DNA from: JACPIN01 sp964367085
GTDB lineage: Archaea > Nanobdellota > Nanobdellia > SCGC-AAA011-G17 > ARS1403
Reading direction: 5' to 3'
NCBI GenBank assembly: GCA_964367085.1
Contig: CAYIWL010000010.1
Location: forward strand, 1-23,441
Length of the DNA: 23,441 bases
Translations under genes and position numbers: made by a program
The notes under the pieces: model-generated
Database searches by the model: none
Seen by the model: the letters and a program-made list of their open reading frames with translations, nothing else
Told to the model about the DNA's origin: nothing
Shown here: piece by piece, positions 1-6,440 of the stretch
How positions within the stretch are numbered: the first letter of the stretch is position 1
How the letters are laid out: every line of letters begins with the position of its first letter

Positions 1-80
1 ACCCCTAATGGTTAATGAGAGGAACCCATAGTTAAAAAAGATTTAGGACAGAGCGGCTACCAAGAGAGCTTTCAATAAGA

Positions 81-90
81 TTTATATATT
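81..90 (+). promoter_or_regulatory. Archaeal TATA box of the exported-protein operon
   Basis: The sequence tttatatatt is centred about 26-27 nt before the ATG at 112. In archaea transcription starts about 25 nt past the TATA centre, so the mRNA should begin at or next to the start codon (leaderless). This also supports ATG 112 over the TTG at 109. Seen in sequence; promoter use is inferred. Confidence 0.6.
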
Positions 91-111
91 GGTGGATTAT
101 TACTGTAGTTG

Positions 112-549
112 ATGAAAAAGAGCGTAATAAAAGTTTCTGGCAAAAAAGATAGCGGTGTGATATTTGTGTTTTCTGTACTTGCTTTATTCGTTGTTGCTTT
201 AATTGGGTTTAATTTTGAAAATGCAACAACAGGGGCAATAAGGGGAACAAAAACTACTATCGAAGTTACTCCGAAGTTTTTAAATGCCGGGCAATATGTA
301 ACGGTAAATGTAAATCCTGGAAAAGGATGCGCTAATAGCGTCGTCGGATTCTATGATGATTCTGGCTTGAGAAGAGCTACCGCTAAAACAGAGATTGGAA
401 GCCCTAAAAAAGTTTGCCAGCTATTTACAGTTAGATATAAAACGAGCCCCGATTGGAAACCTGGAGACGATGAGTCAGGGGTATTTATTGCAAAAGTGTT
501 TGATTATGATAAAGAAGATTATATTAGTGGTGCATTTACAATAAATTGA
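112..549 (+). CDS. Small exported/membrane-anchored protein, paralog 1
   Basis: Function is not recognised. The 145-residue product has a short basic N-terminus, one hydrophobic segment at about residues 16-34, then an 'LIGFNF...TTG' motif shared with the next two genes, and a roughly 110-residue beta-rich domain that should lie outside the membrane. Two cysteines (in 'GKGCA' and 'KVCQL') could form a disulfide. The pattern 'G..V.V.V.PG.GC...VGFY' matches paralog 2 (553-1011), and both end with a 'Y.T.P.W' stretch. An in-frame TTG lies one codon upstream (109), but TATA spacing favours ATG 112. First gene of a three-gene operon, 3 nt before the next. An Ig-like fold is a guess. Confidence 0.75.
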   Translation: MKKSVIKVSGKKDSGVIFVFSVLALFVVALIGFNFENATTGAIRGTKTTIEVTPKFLNAGQYVTVNVNPGKGCANSVVGFYDDSGLRRATAKTEIGSPKKVCQLFTVRYKTSPDWKPGDDESGVFIAKVFDYDKEDYISGAFTIN

Positions 550-552
550 GAG

Positions 553-1011
553 ATGGAAAAAAATAAAGTTTTTATTGGAATTGCTGCAATTGTTCTGATA
601 GCATTGATTGGATTTAATTTTAGCGGGATAACCGGAAACGTTGTTGGCGGATCTGCTCCAGATGTTACAGCTTTTCCAGGCACAGTTAAAGCAGGAGAGA
701 AAATAAACATCAAAGTTAAGCCAAACAATGGTTGTGTTGATCCAGAAGTAGGGTTTTATTTCTCCGGAAGACTAAGTGATGGGAGCATTACAAGCAGCGG
801 GGGAAGAAAAGGAGTTGTGACGCAGAAAGGTGGCTACAAAGTCTGCAAGAGGGATAATTTGATTCTTGATAAGGATGGAACTTTCACTGTCGGCTATAGA
901 ACAGAGCCTGGATGGGATGGAGAGCACTTCGCAAAAATATTTTATTGGAAAAATAGGGATACGAAAGATTCTATAAATATATATTTCAATGTCCTGCCTA
1001 AAGAAGAATGA
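553..1011 (+). CDS. Small exported/membrane-anchored protein, paralog 2
   Basis: The 152-residue product has an N-terminal hydrophobic helix (about residues 6-20) followed by 'LIGFNFSGITGNVVGG', a signal/anchor style common in DPANN exported proteins (recalled, not searched). The exported part repeats the paralog 1 layout: 'V.AGE.I.I.V.P..GC..PEVGFY', a second cysteine in 'KVCKRD', then 'VGYRTEPGWDG' and a C-terminal beta strand. It starts 3 nt after paralog 1 and its TGA overlaps the ATG of paralog 3, so the three are probably co-transcribed. No catalytic motif is visible. A surface or binding role is possible but unproven. Confidence 0.75.
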   Translation: MEKNKVFIGIAAIVLIALIGFNFSGITGNVVGGSAPDVTAFPGTVKAGEKINIKVKPNNGCVDPEVGFYFSGRLSDGSITSSGGRKGVVTQKGGYKVCKRDNLILDKDGTFTVGYRTEPGWDGEHFAKIFYWKNRDTKDSINIYFNVLPKEE

Positions 1012-1466
1012 AATTTAGTAATATACTGATTGCTGTAGCCTTTTTGGTATTGATATCTTTATTCTCTTTGAATTTTCAAGAGCTAACTGGATATGTTCCA
1101 AAGCAAAAAATTCCCGAAGTAAGTGTAATTAACAAAATAGTTGATTCGGGGGAAGAAATAAAAATCAGAGTAAAAGTTAATGGTTTTTGTATTGATCCTA
1201 AATTTGAAATACTAACTAAGGTTGATTTGCATAAAGATTACAAGACTTATCTTCCAACAGAGGATGATTGTGCTACACAAAACTTCAGAACATGCAAGAG
1301 CCAAAAGTATTGCCCTGGAGATATTAAGGATGATATACTTGAATTAGATTATAAGACAGAGGCTGATTTCTCGGGAGAATATAAAGTAAGAGTCAGATAT
1401 ATTGAGAAACCTGGACAGGATGAATTTTATATGCCTTATGTTGAAGCCGGATTTAGCGTTATCTAA
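1008..1466 (+). CDS. Small exported/membrane-anchored protein, paralog 3
   Basis: The 152-residue product is the most diverged of the three. It keeps the N-terminal hydrophobic helix (residues about 4-20), the 'LNFQELTGYVP' motif after it and the 'DSGEEIKIRVKVNGFC' strand pattern. It has four cysteines (GFC, DDC, RTC, KYC), so two disulfides are possible outside the cell. The C-terminus 'YMPYVEAGFSVI' is partly repeated about 1.2 kb downstream (2618-2668), beyond the inverted cassette. It overlaps the end of paralog 2 by 4 nt (ATGA) and ends tail-to-tail, one base from the minus-strand gene at 1468. Function unknown. Confidence 0.75.
   Translation: MKFSNILIAVAFLVLISLFSLNFQELTGYVPKQKIPEVSVINKIVDSGEEIKIRVKVNGFCIDPKFEILTKVDLHKDYKTYLPTEDDCATQNFRTCKSQKYCPGDIKDDILELDYKTEADFSGEYKVRVRYIEKPGQDEFYMPYVEAGFSVI
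1414..1463. repeat. Imperfect direct repeat, left copy
   Basis: This is the last ~50 nt of paralog 3. It matches 2618-2668 in the same orientation: both begin gacaggat, share an exact 16-nt core (tgccttatgttgaagc at 1432-1447 and 2634-2649) and end gttatc, with small indels between. The two copies bracket the minus-strand two-gene cassette. Confidence 0.7.
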
Positions 1467-1467
1467 A

Positions 1468-1809
1468 TCAGACAATATTTGTATCTTTTAGTGCTTTATC
1501 TACTAGCTCATTAATTAGACTTAGGTCTATATTCTTATAGCCTTGTGAGATACGCTTCCTCAATTCAGATATTGTTTTATTGCTGACTTGAGTTTTGATG
1601 TATCCTATGTCTTTTTCTGGCAAGGTGTAGTTTTTAGGATTAATTTTCTCTCTATATTTTTTAGATATGCTCAACGATGTCTCTAATTCTTTTTTATATT
1701 TAGAAGCGATCTCATCTTTATCAGTAGCTGCTAGAGATATCTGATGAACTATGACATTTGATAAATTACCTATAAATAATTCAATTAGTTTTTTCCTGTT
1801 CTGCGGCAT
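1468..1809 (-). CDS. Small helical partner of the nucleotidyltransferase
   Basis: Function not recognised. The 113-residue product looks entirely alpha-helical and rich in Lys, Glu and Ile, with no signal peptide or membrane helix. It overlaps the 3' end of the nucleotidyltransferase gene by 29 nt in another frame, so the two are translationally linked. The layout resembles minimal nucleotidyltransferase (MNT)/HEPN pairs, in which a small helical protein is partnered by a Pol-beta-like enzyme. However, the diagnostic HEPN motif R-x4-6-H is not visible, so I do not call it HEPN. Notable conserved-looking stretches are 'GNLSNVIVHQI', 'KYREKINPKNY' and 'RISQGYKNIDL'. Confidence 0.65.
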   Translation of the reverse strand: MPQNRKKLIELFIGNLSNVIVHQISLAATDKDEIASKYKKELETSLSISKKYREKINPKNYTLPEKDIGYIKTQVSNKTISELRKRISQGYKNIDLSLINELVDKALKDTNIV

Positions 1810-2569
1810 TTTTGATTAACTCTTTTTCGAATTTATAATAAAAAGTTTTATATTTTTTAAGAAAATTATCATCAACAAGATTACATTTAAGATTATCGAT
1901 TTCTATATCAAATTTTCTTTCTATTTCACCATCTATTCTTTTTTTCGATAAGCTAATATTTCTAGTAAATAAATATATGGCCATTAGATTCCTAGTGAGC
2001 TTATACTTTTCTTTTCCTGTTAAAGAATCAAAATTATTTATTAACAAATTACTTTTTATCATTTGTGCATCTAAATACCTATAGTTTAGTTTTGCTCTTG
2101 GCAGAGGTGGAATTCTTTGATTAGAAACAGATTTACTTATCATTATCCTCCATATCGGATCTATACTTAAGGCTTCAGTTAAATTTTTTTTGTCAAATAT
2201 GATTATATGATTTTCTATCTTTATTTTATTTTCAATGAGTTTTTCAAGCATATTCCCATCTATTTTTTCCTCTGTAATTAAAATTATATCAATATCTCTA
2301 AAATTAAAACCTTTATCTAAAAAAGATCCGGTAATAACAATATTGCATTTATCTATTATATCATCAATTGCAGAAAATATCTCTCTAATAATCTCCAGTT
2401 TTATCGGCTCTATAAACTCAATATTATAAAAATAAGGTCTTTTAACCTTTTTTTTAATTTGTATGGACCTTATTATTACGTGGTCCCCAATATTTAAACC
2501 GATCCTATTTTTAGGGAGATATATCTGATCCATAATACTCCCTTTGCTTACTTTTGCTATCATTTCCAT
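1781..2569 (-). CDS. AbrB-like domain fused to Pol-beta-type nucleotidyltransferase
   Basis: The product is 262 residues from the chosen start. Residues ~4-35 ('KGS....IYLPK..IGLNIGDHVII') resemble the SpoVT/AbrB swapped-hairpin DNA-binding fold. Residues ~75-100 hold the Pol-beta nucleotidyltransferase signature: G81-S82, then 'D92-I-D94' and a following hydrophobic strand. Asp126 in 'IIIFD' could be the third metal ligand. The rest is helical and unassigned. The ORF is open back to 2617, but a TATA box lies 26-27 nt before ATG 2569, making this the likely leaderless start. AbrB folds are typical of antitoxins and regulators, and minimal nucleotidyltransferases act as NMP-transferring antitoxins or toxins. 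The substrate here is unknown. Confidence 0.75.
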   Translation of the reverse strand: MEMIAKVSKGSIMDQIYLPKNRIGLNIGDHVIIRSIQIKKKVKRPYFYNIEFIEPIKLEIIREIFSAIDDIIDKCNIVITGSFLDKGFNFRDIDIILITEEKIDGNMLEKLIENKIKIENHIIIFDKKNLTEALSIDPIWRIMISKSVSNQRIPPLPRAKLNYRYLDAQMIKSNLLINNFDSLTGKEKYKLTRNLMAIYLFTRNISLSKKRIDGEIERKFDIEIDNLKCNLVDDNFLKKYKTFYYKFEKELIKNAAEQEKTN

Positions 2570-2590
2570 ATTACGTAATATTATGTAATT

Positions 2591-2600
2591 ATTTATAAGC
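2591..2600 (-). promoter_or_regulatory. TATA box of the nucleotidyltransferase cassette
   Basis: Read on the minus strand the sequence is gcttataaat, centred about 26-27 nt before the ATG at 2569, which predicts a leaderless transcript. The same spacing is found at several other promoters in the window. Confidence 0.6.
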
Positions 2601-2617
2601 TTTGCGGTTGCAATCAT

Positions 2618-2668
2618 GACAGGATTGAATTATTGCCTTATGTTGAAGCGGAATTCTAGGATGTTATC
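2618..2668. pseudogene. Remnant of a fourth exported-protein paralog (direct repeat, right copy)
   Basis: On the plus strand this ~50-nt stretch matches the 3' end of paralog 3 (1414-1463). In the same codon frame it reads 'RIELLPYVEAEF' followed by TAG at 2657-2659, against 'QDEFYMPYVEAGFSVI' in the intact gene. It has no start codon or upstream coding sequence, because the minus-strand cassette promoter begins directly to its left. It is most simply the orphaned tail of another paralog, or a copy made by recombination during cassette insertion. Identity is seen; the history is inferred. Confidence 0.55.
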
Positions 2669-2730
2669 CTGAAATTATTTGAATAAGATAAGACTGCTTC
2701 TTTACCGACGCTGATTGAAGTCACCAAAAG

Positions 2731-2740
2731 TCTTATAAAT
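2731..2740 (+). promoter_or_regulatory. TATA box of the ribosomal protein operon
   Basis: The sequence tcttataaat follows a purine-rich BRE-like stretch (accaaaag). Transcription should start near 2761, just after a run of eight T. Unlike other promoters here it lies about 143 nt before the first gene, giving a leader of about 117 nt. Positions are seen; use as a promoter is inferred. Confidence 0.55.
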
Positions 2741-2760
2741 GCATATTCGGTATTTTTTTT

Positions 2761-2878
2761 ACCCTGAGGAATAGGCGTTGCTCTTAATGGGCAAAAAATT
2801 ATCGCTTTATTCTTAGCAGTGAGGTAACGGGAAGTTACAAAACAAATCGCATATCCTGAAAAGGATGCGGTATTACAA
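2761..2878 (+). promoter_or_regulatory. Structured 5' leader of the uL3-led ribosomal operon
   Basis: This predicted leader holds two hairpins. One has a perfect 5-bp stem at 2824-2828/2834-2838 (gtaac/gttac) with a GGGAA loop. The other lies at 2848-2869 (cgcatatcc, loop, ggatgcg), with a 2-nt bulge, ending 10 nt before the uL3 ATG. An SD-like gaggt (2822-2826) overlaps the first stem, and a 9-codon ORF precedes it. Ribosomal operons are often autoregulated by an encoded protein binding the leader. Here that is a hypothesis from position and pairing only. Confidence 0.4.
2787..2816 (+). other. Possible 9-codon upstream ORF in the leader
   Basis: An ATG about 26 nt after the predicted transcription start opens a frame reading MGKKLSLYS and stops at TAG 2814-2816, just before the first leader hairpin. 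It could be a leader peptide or chance. No ribosome-binding site precedes it. Confidence 0.2.
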
Positions 2879-3814
2879 ATGGCTAAAAGACATCATTCAA
2901 GATATGGAAGTATGCAGTTTTGGCCTAGAAAAAGAGCAAAAAGAATTTATCCTCGCACGAGGTCCTGGCCTGAATTAGATGGAACTAAATTGCTTGGATT
3001 TGCAGGATATAAAGTCGGGATGACGCAAGTTAGCATCCGTGATAATACAAATTCAATGACGAAAGGACAAATCATTTTAGTTCCTGCAACCATCATTGAG
3101 TGTCCTCCGTTAAAGCCTCTTTCTCTTCGATTTTATCAACAAGATGATTATGGATTGAAAGTTATATCCGAAGTTAAAACTTCACAGCAACTAGAAAAGG
3201 AATTGTCTAGAAGAATAAAGTTGCAGAAAAAAGAAGGCAAAGATACTATCCCGGAAAAATTTGACAGAGCAACATTGCAGGTTTATACAATGCCAAAATT
3301 GACACGGATAAAGAAAAAACCAGAAATATTCGAAATTGAAATCTCTAATCCTAATCACAATTCATTAAAAAACATTTTAGAAACCGAAATAAAAATAAAA
3401 GACGTGTTCAAAGAAGGCCAATTTATCGATGCTCAAGCTGTAACAACGGGAAGAGGATTTCAAGGACCTGTAAAAAGATTTGGAATAAGCCTTAGAAAAA
3501 AGAAATCTGAAAAAACAAAAAGAGGACCTGGTTCGCTAGGAGCTTGGAACCACCAACAGCATATCATGTACAGAGTTGCGCATGCTGGACAGATGGGATT
3601 CCATACTAGAACGGCCTATAATAAATTATTACTAAAAATTTCTTCAAAGCCTGCAGAGATAAATCCAAAAGCAGGATTCAATAAATTTGGATTAGTTAAT
3701 TCAGATTATATCCTACTTAAAGGCTCAGTTCCTGGACCTAAAAAGAGGCTGATAAGATTAAGAGAGCCGATGAGATCAAAATCGAAGCCAATAACAATAG
3801 AGATGCATAATTAA
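2879..3814 (+). CDS. rpl3: 50S ribosomal protein uL3
   Basis: The 311-residue product is a large-subunit protein whose extended loop reaches toward the peptidyl transferase centre. The basic N-terminus ('GSMQFWPRKRAKR') is of the archaeal/eukaryotic kind. Family blocks are visible: 'GFAGYKVGMTQV' at ~40-51, 'TTGRGFQGPVKRFG' from ~189, 'RGPGSLGAWNHQ' and 'AHAGQMGFHTRTAYNK' at ~233-248. It is a little shorter than most archaeal uL3 proteins (recalled as ~330-350). First gene of the operon behind a long leader; uL4 starts one base after its stop. ATG 2879 gives the expected N-terminus, though no strong SD is seen. Confidence 0.96.
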   Translation: MAKRHHSRYGSMQFWPRKRAKRIYPRTRSWPELDGTKLLGFAGYKVGMTQVSIRDNTNSMTKGQIILVPATIIECPPLKPLSLRFYQQDDYGLKVISEVKTSQQLEKELSRRIKLQKKEGKDTIPEKFDRATLQVYTMPKLTRIKKKPEIFEIEISNPNHNSLKNILETEIKIKDVFKEGQFIDAQAVTTGRGFQGPVKRFGISLRKKKSEKTKRGPGSLGAWNHQQHIMYRVAHAGQMGFHTRTAYNKLLLKISSKPAEINPKAGFNKFGLVNSDYILLKGSVPGPKKRLIRLREPMRSKSKPITIEMHN

Positions 3815-3815
3815 A

Positions 3816-4691
3816 ATGACGACAACGAAACTATACAGCATTCAGGGCACGGAGCTTAAATCCATTTCTTTACCCGAGCAGTTTGACGAGGAAATAAATC
3901 AAGACTTGATTAAAAGAGCAGTAATTACTTTGCAGCAAAGGTCAAGGAAAAGATATGGTGCTTTCTCGATGGCAGGAAAAAGGTCTGCTTCTAAATTATC
4001 AAAAAGAAGAAGAGATTATAGAGGAAGCTATGGCAAAGGCATTTCGAGAGTACAGAGAAAAATCATGTGGAAGCGCGGCAGTCAATTTGGTTGGGAAGGT
4101 GCATTTGCTCCAGGTATAAGAGGAGGCAGAAAGGCTCATCCTCCAAAACCTGAGAAGTCTTTTTCAGATAAAATAAACAAAAAAGAAAGGAGAAAAGCAA
4201 TAAGGTCTGCGATAGCAGCGACGGCAGTGAAAGACCTTGTTTTAACCCGTCATAAAATCACAAAGACAGCAGGAATTGCGTTCCCGATTATACTTGAATC
4301 AAAATTCGAATCATTAAACAGAACAAAGCAAGTCAAAGAACTTTTACTGAAACTGGGCCTTAAAGATGAACTTGAAAGGATTGGCAAAAAGAAGATAAGA
4401 GCAGGAAAAGGAAAAAGCAGAAACAGAAAATACAGAATAAGCAGAGGTCCGCTAATAATATTCTCAAATACTTGCCCGCTGGAAAAAGCTTCCAGAAACT
4501 TACAAGGAGTGGAAACTTCAATTGTTGAAAACCTCAACGCTGAAATTCTAGCTCCTGGCTCAACTCCGGGAAGATTAACAATTTGGTCTGAAAATGCAAT
4601 ACAAAAAATGGCAGATGAGAAATTATTCACAAATGAACAAATTAAAAAAGAAGATAAAGGGACAAAAGGCAAAGCTAGAGATAAAAAATGA
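3816..4691 (+). CDS. rpl4: 50S ribosomal protein uL4 (archaeal L4/L1e form)
   Basis: The 291-residue product binds 23S rRNA and lines the exit tunnel with its basic loop. Recognised from 'LIKRAVITLQQRSRKRYG' at ~33-50, the basic loop 'GKRSASKLSKRRRDYRGSYG', and 'SQFGWEGAFAPGIRGGRKAH' near residues 88-107, all typical of archaeal/eukaryotic L4. The C-terminus carries an extra Lys-rich tail ('KKEDKGTKGKARDKK'), making it longer than many archaeal homologs. It lies 1 nt after uL3 and overlaps uL23 by 4 nt (ATGA), so translational coupling is likely. In bacteria L4 autoregulates the S10 operon; whether the archaeal protein reads the leader here is unknown. Confidence 0.95.
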   Translation: MTTTKLYSIQGTELKSISLPEQFDEEINQDLIKRAVITLQQRSRKRYGAFSMAGKRSASKLSKRRRDYRGSYGKGISRVQRKIMWKRGSQFGWEGAFAPGIRGGRKAHPPKPEKSFSDKINKKERRKAIRSAIAATAVKDLVLTRHKITKTAGIAFPIILESKFESLNRTKQVKELLLKLGLKDELERIGKKKIRAGKGKSRNRKYRISRGPLIIFSNTCPLEKASRNLQGVETSIVENLNAEILAPGSTPGRLTIWSENAIQKMADEKLFTNEQIKKEDKGTKGKARDKK

Positions 4692-4957
4692 AAGACAAAG
4701 ACAATTATACAATAATCAGGAATCCTTTAACTACTGAAAAAGCTGTCAAGCTGATGGAAGCTGAAAATAAACTGTTATTCAGAGTTCATGTGAAAGCAAA
4801 AAAACCTGAAATAAAAAACGCTGTTCAAGAATTGTTTAAAGTTAAAGTGCTGAAAGTTTCAACATTCCACACTCCACGAGGAGAAAAAAGAGCTTATGTT
4901 AAACTATCTAAGGAGAACCCGGCGATTGATGTTGCAACACAATTAGGATTAATGTAA
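4688..4957 (+). CDS. rpl23: 50S ribosomal protein uL23
   Basis: The 89-residue product sits at the polypeptide exit site, where it docks SRP and other exit factors. Family features are the N-terminal 'RNPLTTEKAVKLMEAENKLLFRV' pattern, the 'A.KPEIKNAVQELFKVKVLKV' helix-strand and a C-terminal 'GEKRAYVKLSKE'. Size is normal for archaeal uL23. It overlaps uL4 by 4 nt. In the usual archaeal order uL2 follows directly; here a 119-residue ORFan intervenes. Confidence 0.95.
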   Translation: MKDKDNYTIIRNPLTTEKAVKLMEAENKLLFRVHVKAKKPEIKNAVQELFKVKVLKVSTFHTPRGEKRAYVKLSKENPAIDVATQLGLM

Positions 4958-4958
4958 G

Positions 4959-5318
4959 ATGAAAAAAGAAAAACAAACAAAAACACTCGAAGAACATGCA
5001 TGGTCACAACAAGTGGAACATAGACTGACAAGTGAAGAAGGAGAAATTTTGCAATTTGGAGACAGAAGTGTAGATTCTTATGCAGAAGTTTTGCGAAGAT
5101 TAAATACTGGAGAATATCTCCCAATTAGGTTTAGTTTAGGTGATATGAGGGTACGTGATATACGAGATACAAGATATCTTCAAGCTTATGTACAAGCATT
5201 AAATAGAAATGGATTGAATGTGGGCAGAGGAGATGCAGAATACGGATTTAAAATGCCCACTCCTGAAAATGAAGATAATCGACGTGAATTAGTAATATTT
5301 AGAAGATGGAGAAAGTGA
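4959..5318 (+). CDS. Unrecognised 119-residue ORFan between uL23 and uL2
   Basis: I recognise no family. The charged, soluble-looking product has no signal peptide, membrane helix or Cys motif. It is Arg-rich (16 of 119), with 'RFSLGDMRVRDIRDTRYLQAYVQALNRNG' in mid-protein (split here only for description) and a C-terminal 'LVIFRRWRK'. Its start lies one base after uL23's stop and its end 9 nt before uL2, so it fits the operon exactly and is a true gene rather than a spacer. Five of its 16 Arg codons are CGA/CGT, while the neighbours mostly use AGA/AGG, mild evidence of a different origin. A lineage-specific ribosome-associated protein is possible. Confidence 0.7.
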   Translation: MKKEKQTKTLEEHAWSQQVEHRLTSEEGEILQFGDRSVDSYAEVLRRLNTGEYLPIRFSLGDMRVRDIRDTRYLQAYVQALNRNGLNVGRGDAEYGFKMPTPENEDNRRELVIFRRWRK

Positions 5319-5327
5319 TAAGATAAA

Positions 5328-6062
5328 ATGGGAAAAAGAATAATACAACAGGCAAGGGGACATGGAAGCTTAACATACAGATCGCCGGGCCATAGGTTTG
5401 TTGCCAAGCCAATGCATCGCTCATTAGACGATCAAGAAGTAAAAGGCGTTGTTAACGGGATTGTGAAAGATATAATCAAATGCCCAGGTCATTACGCTCC
5501 ACTTGCTAAAGTATTATACGAAGATAATAAAACAGGATACATCCTTGCACCTGATGGATTGAAGATAAAACAAGAGATTTCTTCTGGTTCGCTTGCAGCA
5601 GTAATATCAGGAAATACATTGCCGCTGAAAAATATACCTGAAGGAGTTTCGATATACAATATAGAGAATCAACCAGGGGATTGTGGAAAATTTGTGAGAA
5701 CTTCTGGAGTATTTGCCAAAATAATTTCTAAAATAAAAGGAAAAATCGTTGTCAAATTGCCATCGCAAAAAAAGAAAGAATTCAGCCCAGAGTGCAGGGC
5801 AACTATCGGAATAATTGCTGGCTCTGGCAGAACAGAAAAACCAATGTTCAAAGCAGGAAACTCATATTATAAGATGAAAGTCCGCAATAAGCTATATCCG
5901 AAAACAGCTGCTGGTGCGATGAATGCTACAGATCATCCATTTGGCTCTGGGAGAGGGGGTCCTACATTTGGCGGAAGAAGCTCAAGTATAGCCCCTAAGA
6001 ATGCTCCTCCGGGAAGAAAAGTGGGAATGATAAGACCAAGAAGGACAGGTAGGAAAAAATGA
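5328..6062 (+). CDS. rpl2: 50S ribosomal protein uL2
   Basis: The 244-residue product is a conserved 23S rRNA-binding protein needed for subunit joining and peptidyl transfer. Diagnostic segments are 'QQARGHGSLTYRSPGHRF' at the N-terminus, 'LAPDGLKIKQEISSGS', 'NIPEGVSIYNIENQPGDCGKFVRTSG', and the C-terminal 'AAGAMNATDHPFGSGRGG' with the conserved DHPFG element of archaeal L2. Length is standard. It begins 9 nt after the ORFan's stop and overlaps uS19 by 4 nt. Confidence 0.97.
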   Translation: MGKRIIQQARGHGSLTYRSPGHRFVAKPMHRSLDDQEVKGVVNGIVKDIIKCPGHYAPLAKVLYEDNKTGYILAPDGLKIKQEISSGSLAAVISGNTLPLKNIPEGVSIYNIENQPGDCGKFVRTSGVFAKIISKIKGKIVVKLPSQKKKEFSPECRATIGIIAGSGRTEKPMFKAGNSYYKMKVRNKLYPKTAAGAMNATDHPFGSGRGGPTFGGRSSSIAPKNAPPGRKVGMIRPRRTGRKK

Positions 6063-6439
6063 GCCAGGAATTTATTTACAAAGGAAAAACATTGGAAGAA
6101 TTGAACAATATGAATGTTAAAGAATTTGCAGAACTCCTTCCTTCAAGACAGAGGAGATCATTAATCAGGGGATTGAATCCAGAACATAAAAAACTTTTGC
6201 AGATGCTAAAAACTTCTCCTAAACCCGTTAAGACCCACCTGAGGAATGCGATTATTCTTCCCGAGATGATAGGAAAGAGTATAATGCTATATAACGGGAA
6301 AGAATTTGTTCCTGTAAGGGTTGAAGCAGACATGATAGGACATTACCTAGGAGAATTTGCATTAACAAGAAAGAGCGTAAAGCACTCAGCACCTGGAGTC
6401 GGTGCAACTAAATCTAGTGCAGCAGTCTCGGTGAGATAA
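6059..6439 (+). CDS. rps19: 30S ribosomal protein uS19
   Basis: The 126-residue product sits in the head of the small subunit near the A-site finger. The N-terminal extension ('FIYKGKTLEELNNMNVKEFAELLPSRQRRSL') is the archaeal/eukaryotic S15-type form, absent from bacterial S19. The core 'VKTHLRNAIILPEMIGKSI..YNGKEFVPV' and 'MIGHYLGEFALTRKSVKH' are clear. It overlaps uL2 by 4 nt; uL22 follows after one base. Confidence 0.96.
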   Translation: MSQEFIYKGKTLEELNNMNVKEFAELLPSRQRRSLIRGLNPEHKKLLQMLKTSPKPVKTHLRNAIILPEMIGKSIMLYNGKEFVPVRVEADMIGHYLGEFALTRKSVKHSAPGVGATKSSAAVSVR

Positions 6440-6440
6440 A

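Noticed and set aside
112..1466. Exported proteins as archaeosortase substrates
   Set aside because: No C-terminal PGF/PEF-type motif, membrane helix and basic tail; the only hydrophobic helix is N-terminal.
1464..2617. Cassette as a transposon with target-site duplication
   Set aside because: No transposase or terminal inverted repeats. The flanking repeats are ~50 nt, diverged and in coding frame, unlike a short exact duplication.
2669..2730. Possible box C/D guide RNA between cassette and ribosomal operon
   Set aside because: Scattered CTGA words occur, but no proper RUGAUGA C box at the right spacing was found.
2753..2760. Run of eight T as a transcription terminator
   Set aside because: Archaeal terminators are T-rich, but no plus-strand gene ends just before it and it lies between the TATA box and the predicted start of the ribosomal operon, so it is better read as promoter sequence.
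4250..4672. 140-codon minus-strand frame opposite uL4
   Set aside because: Antisense shadow of uL4, without start signals or recognisable domains.
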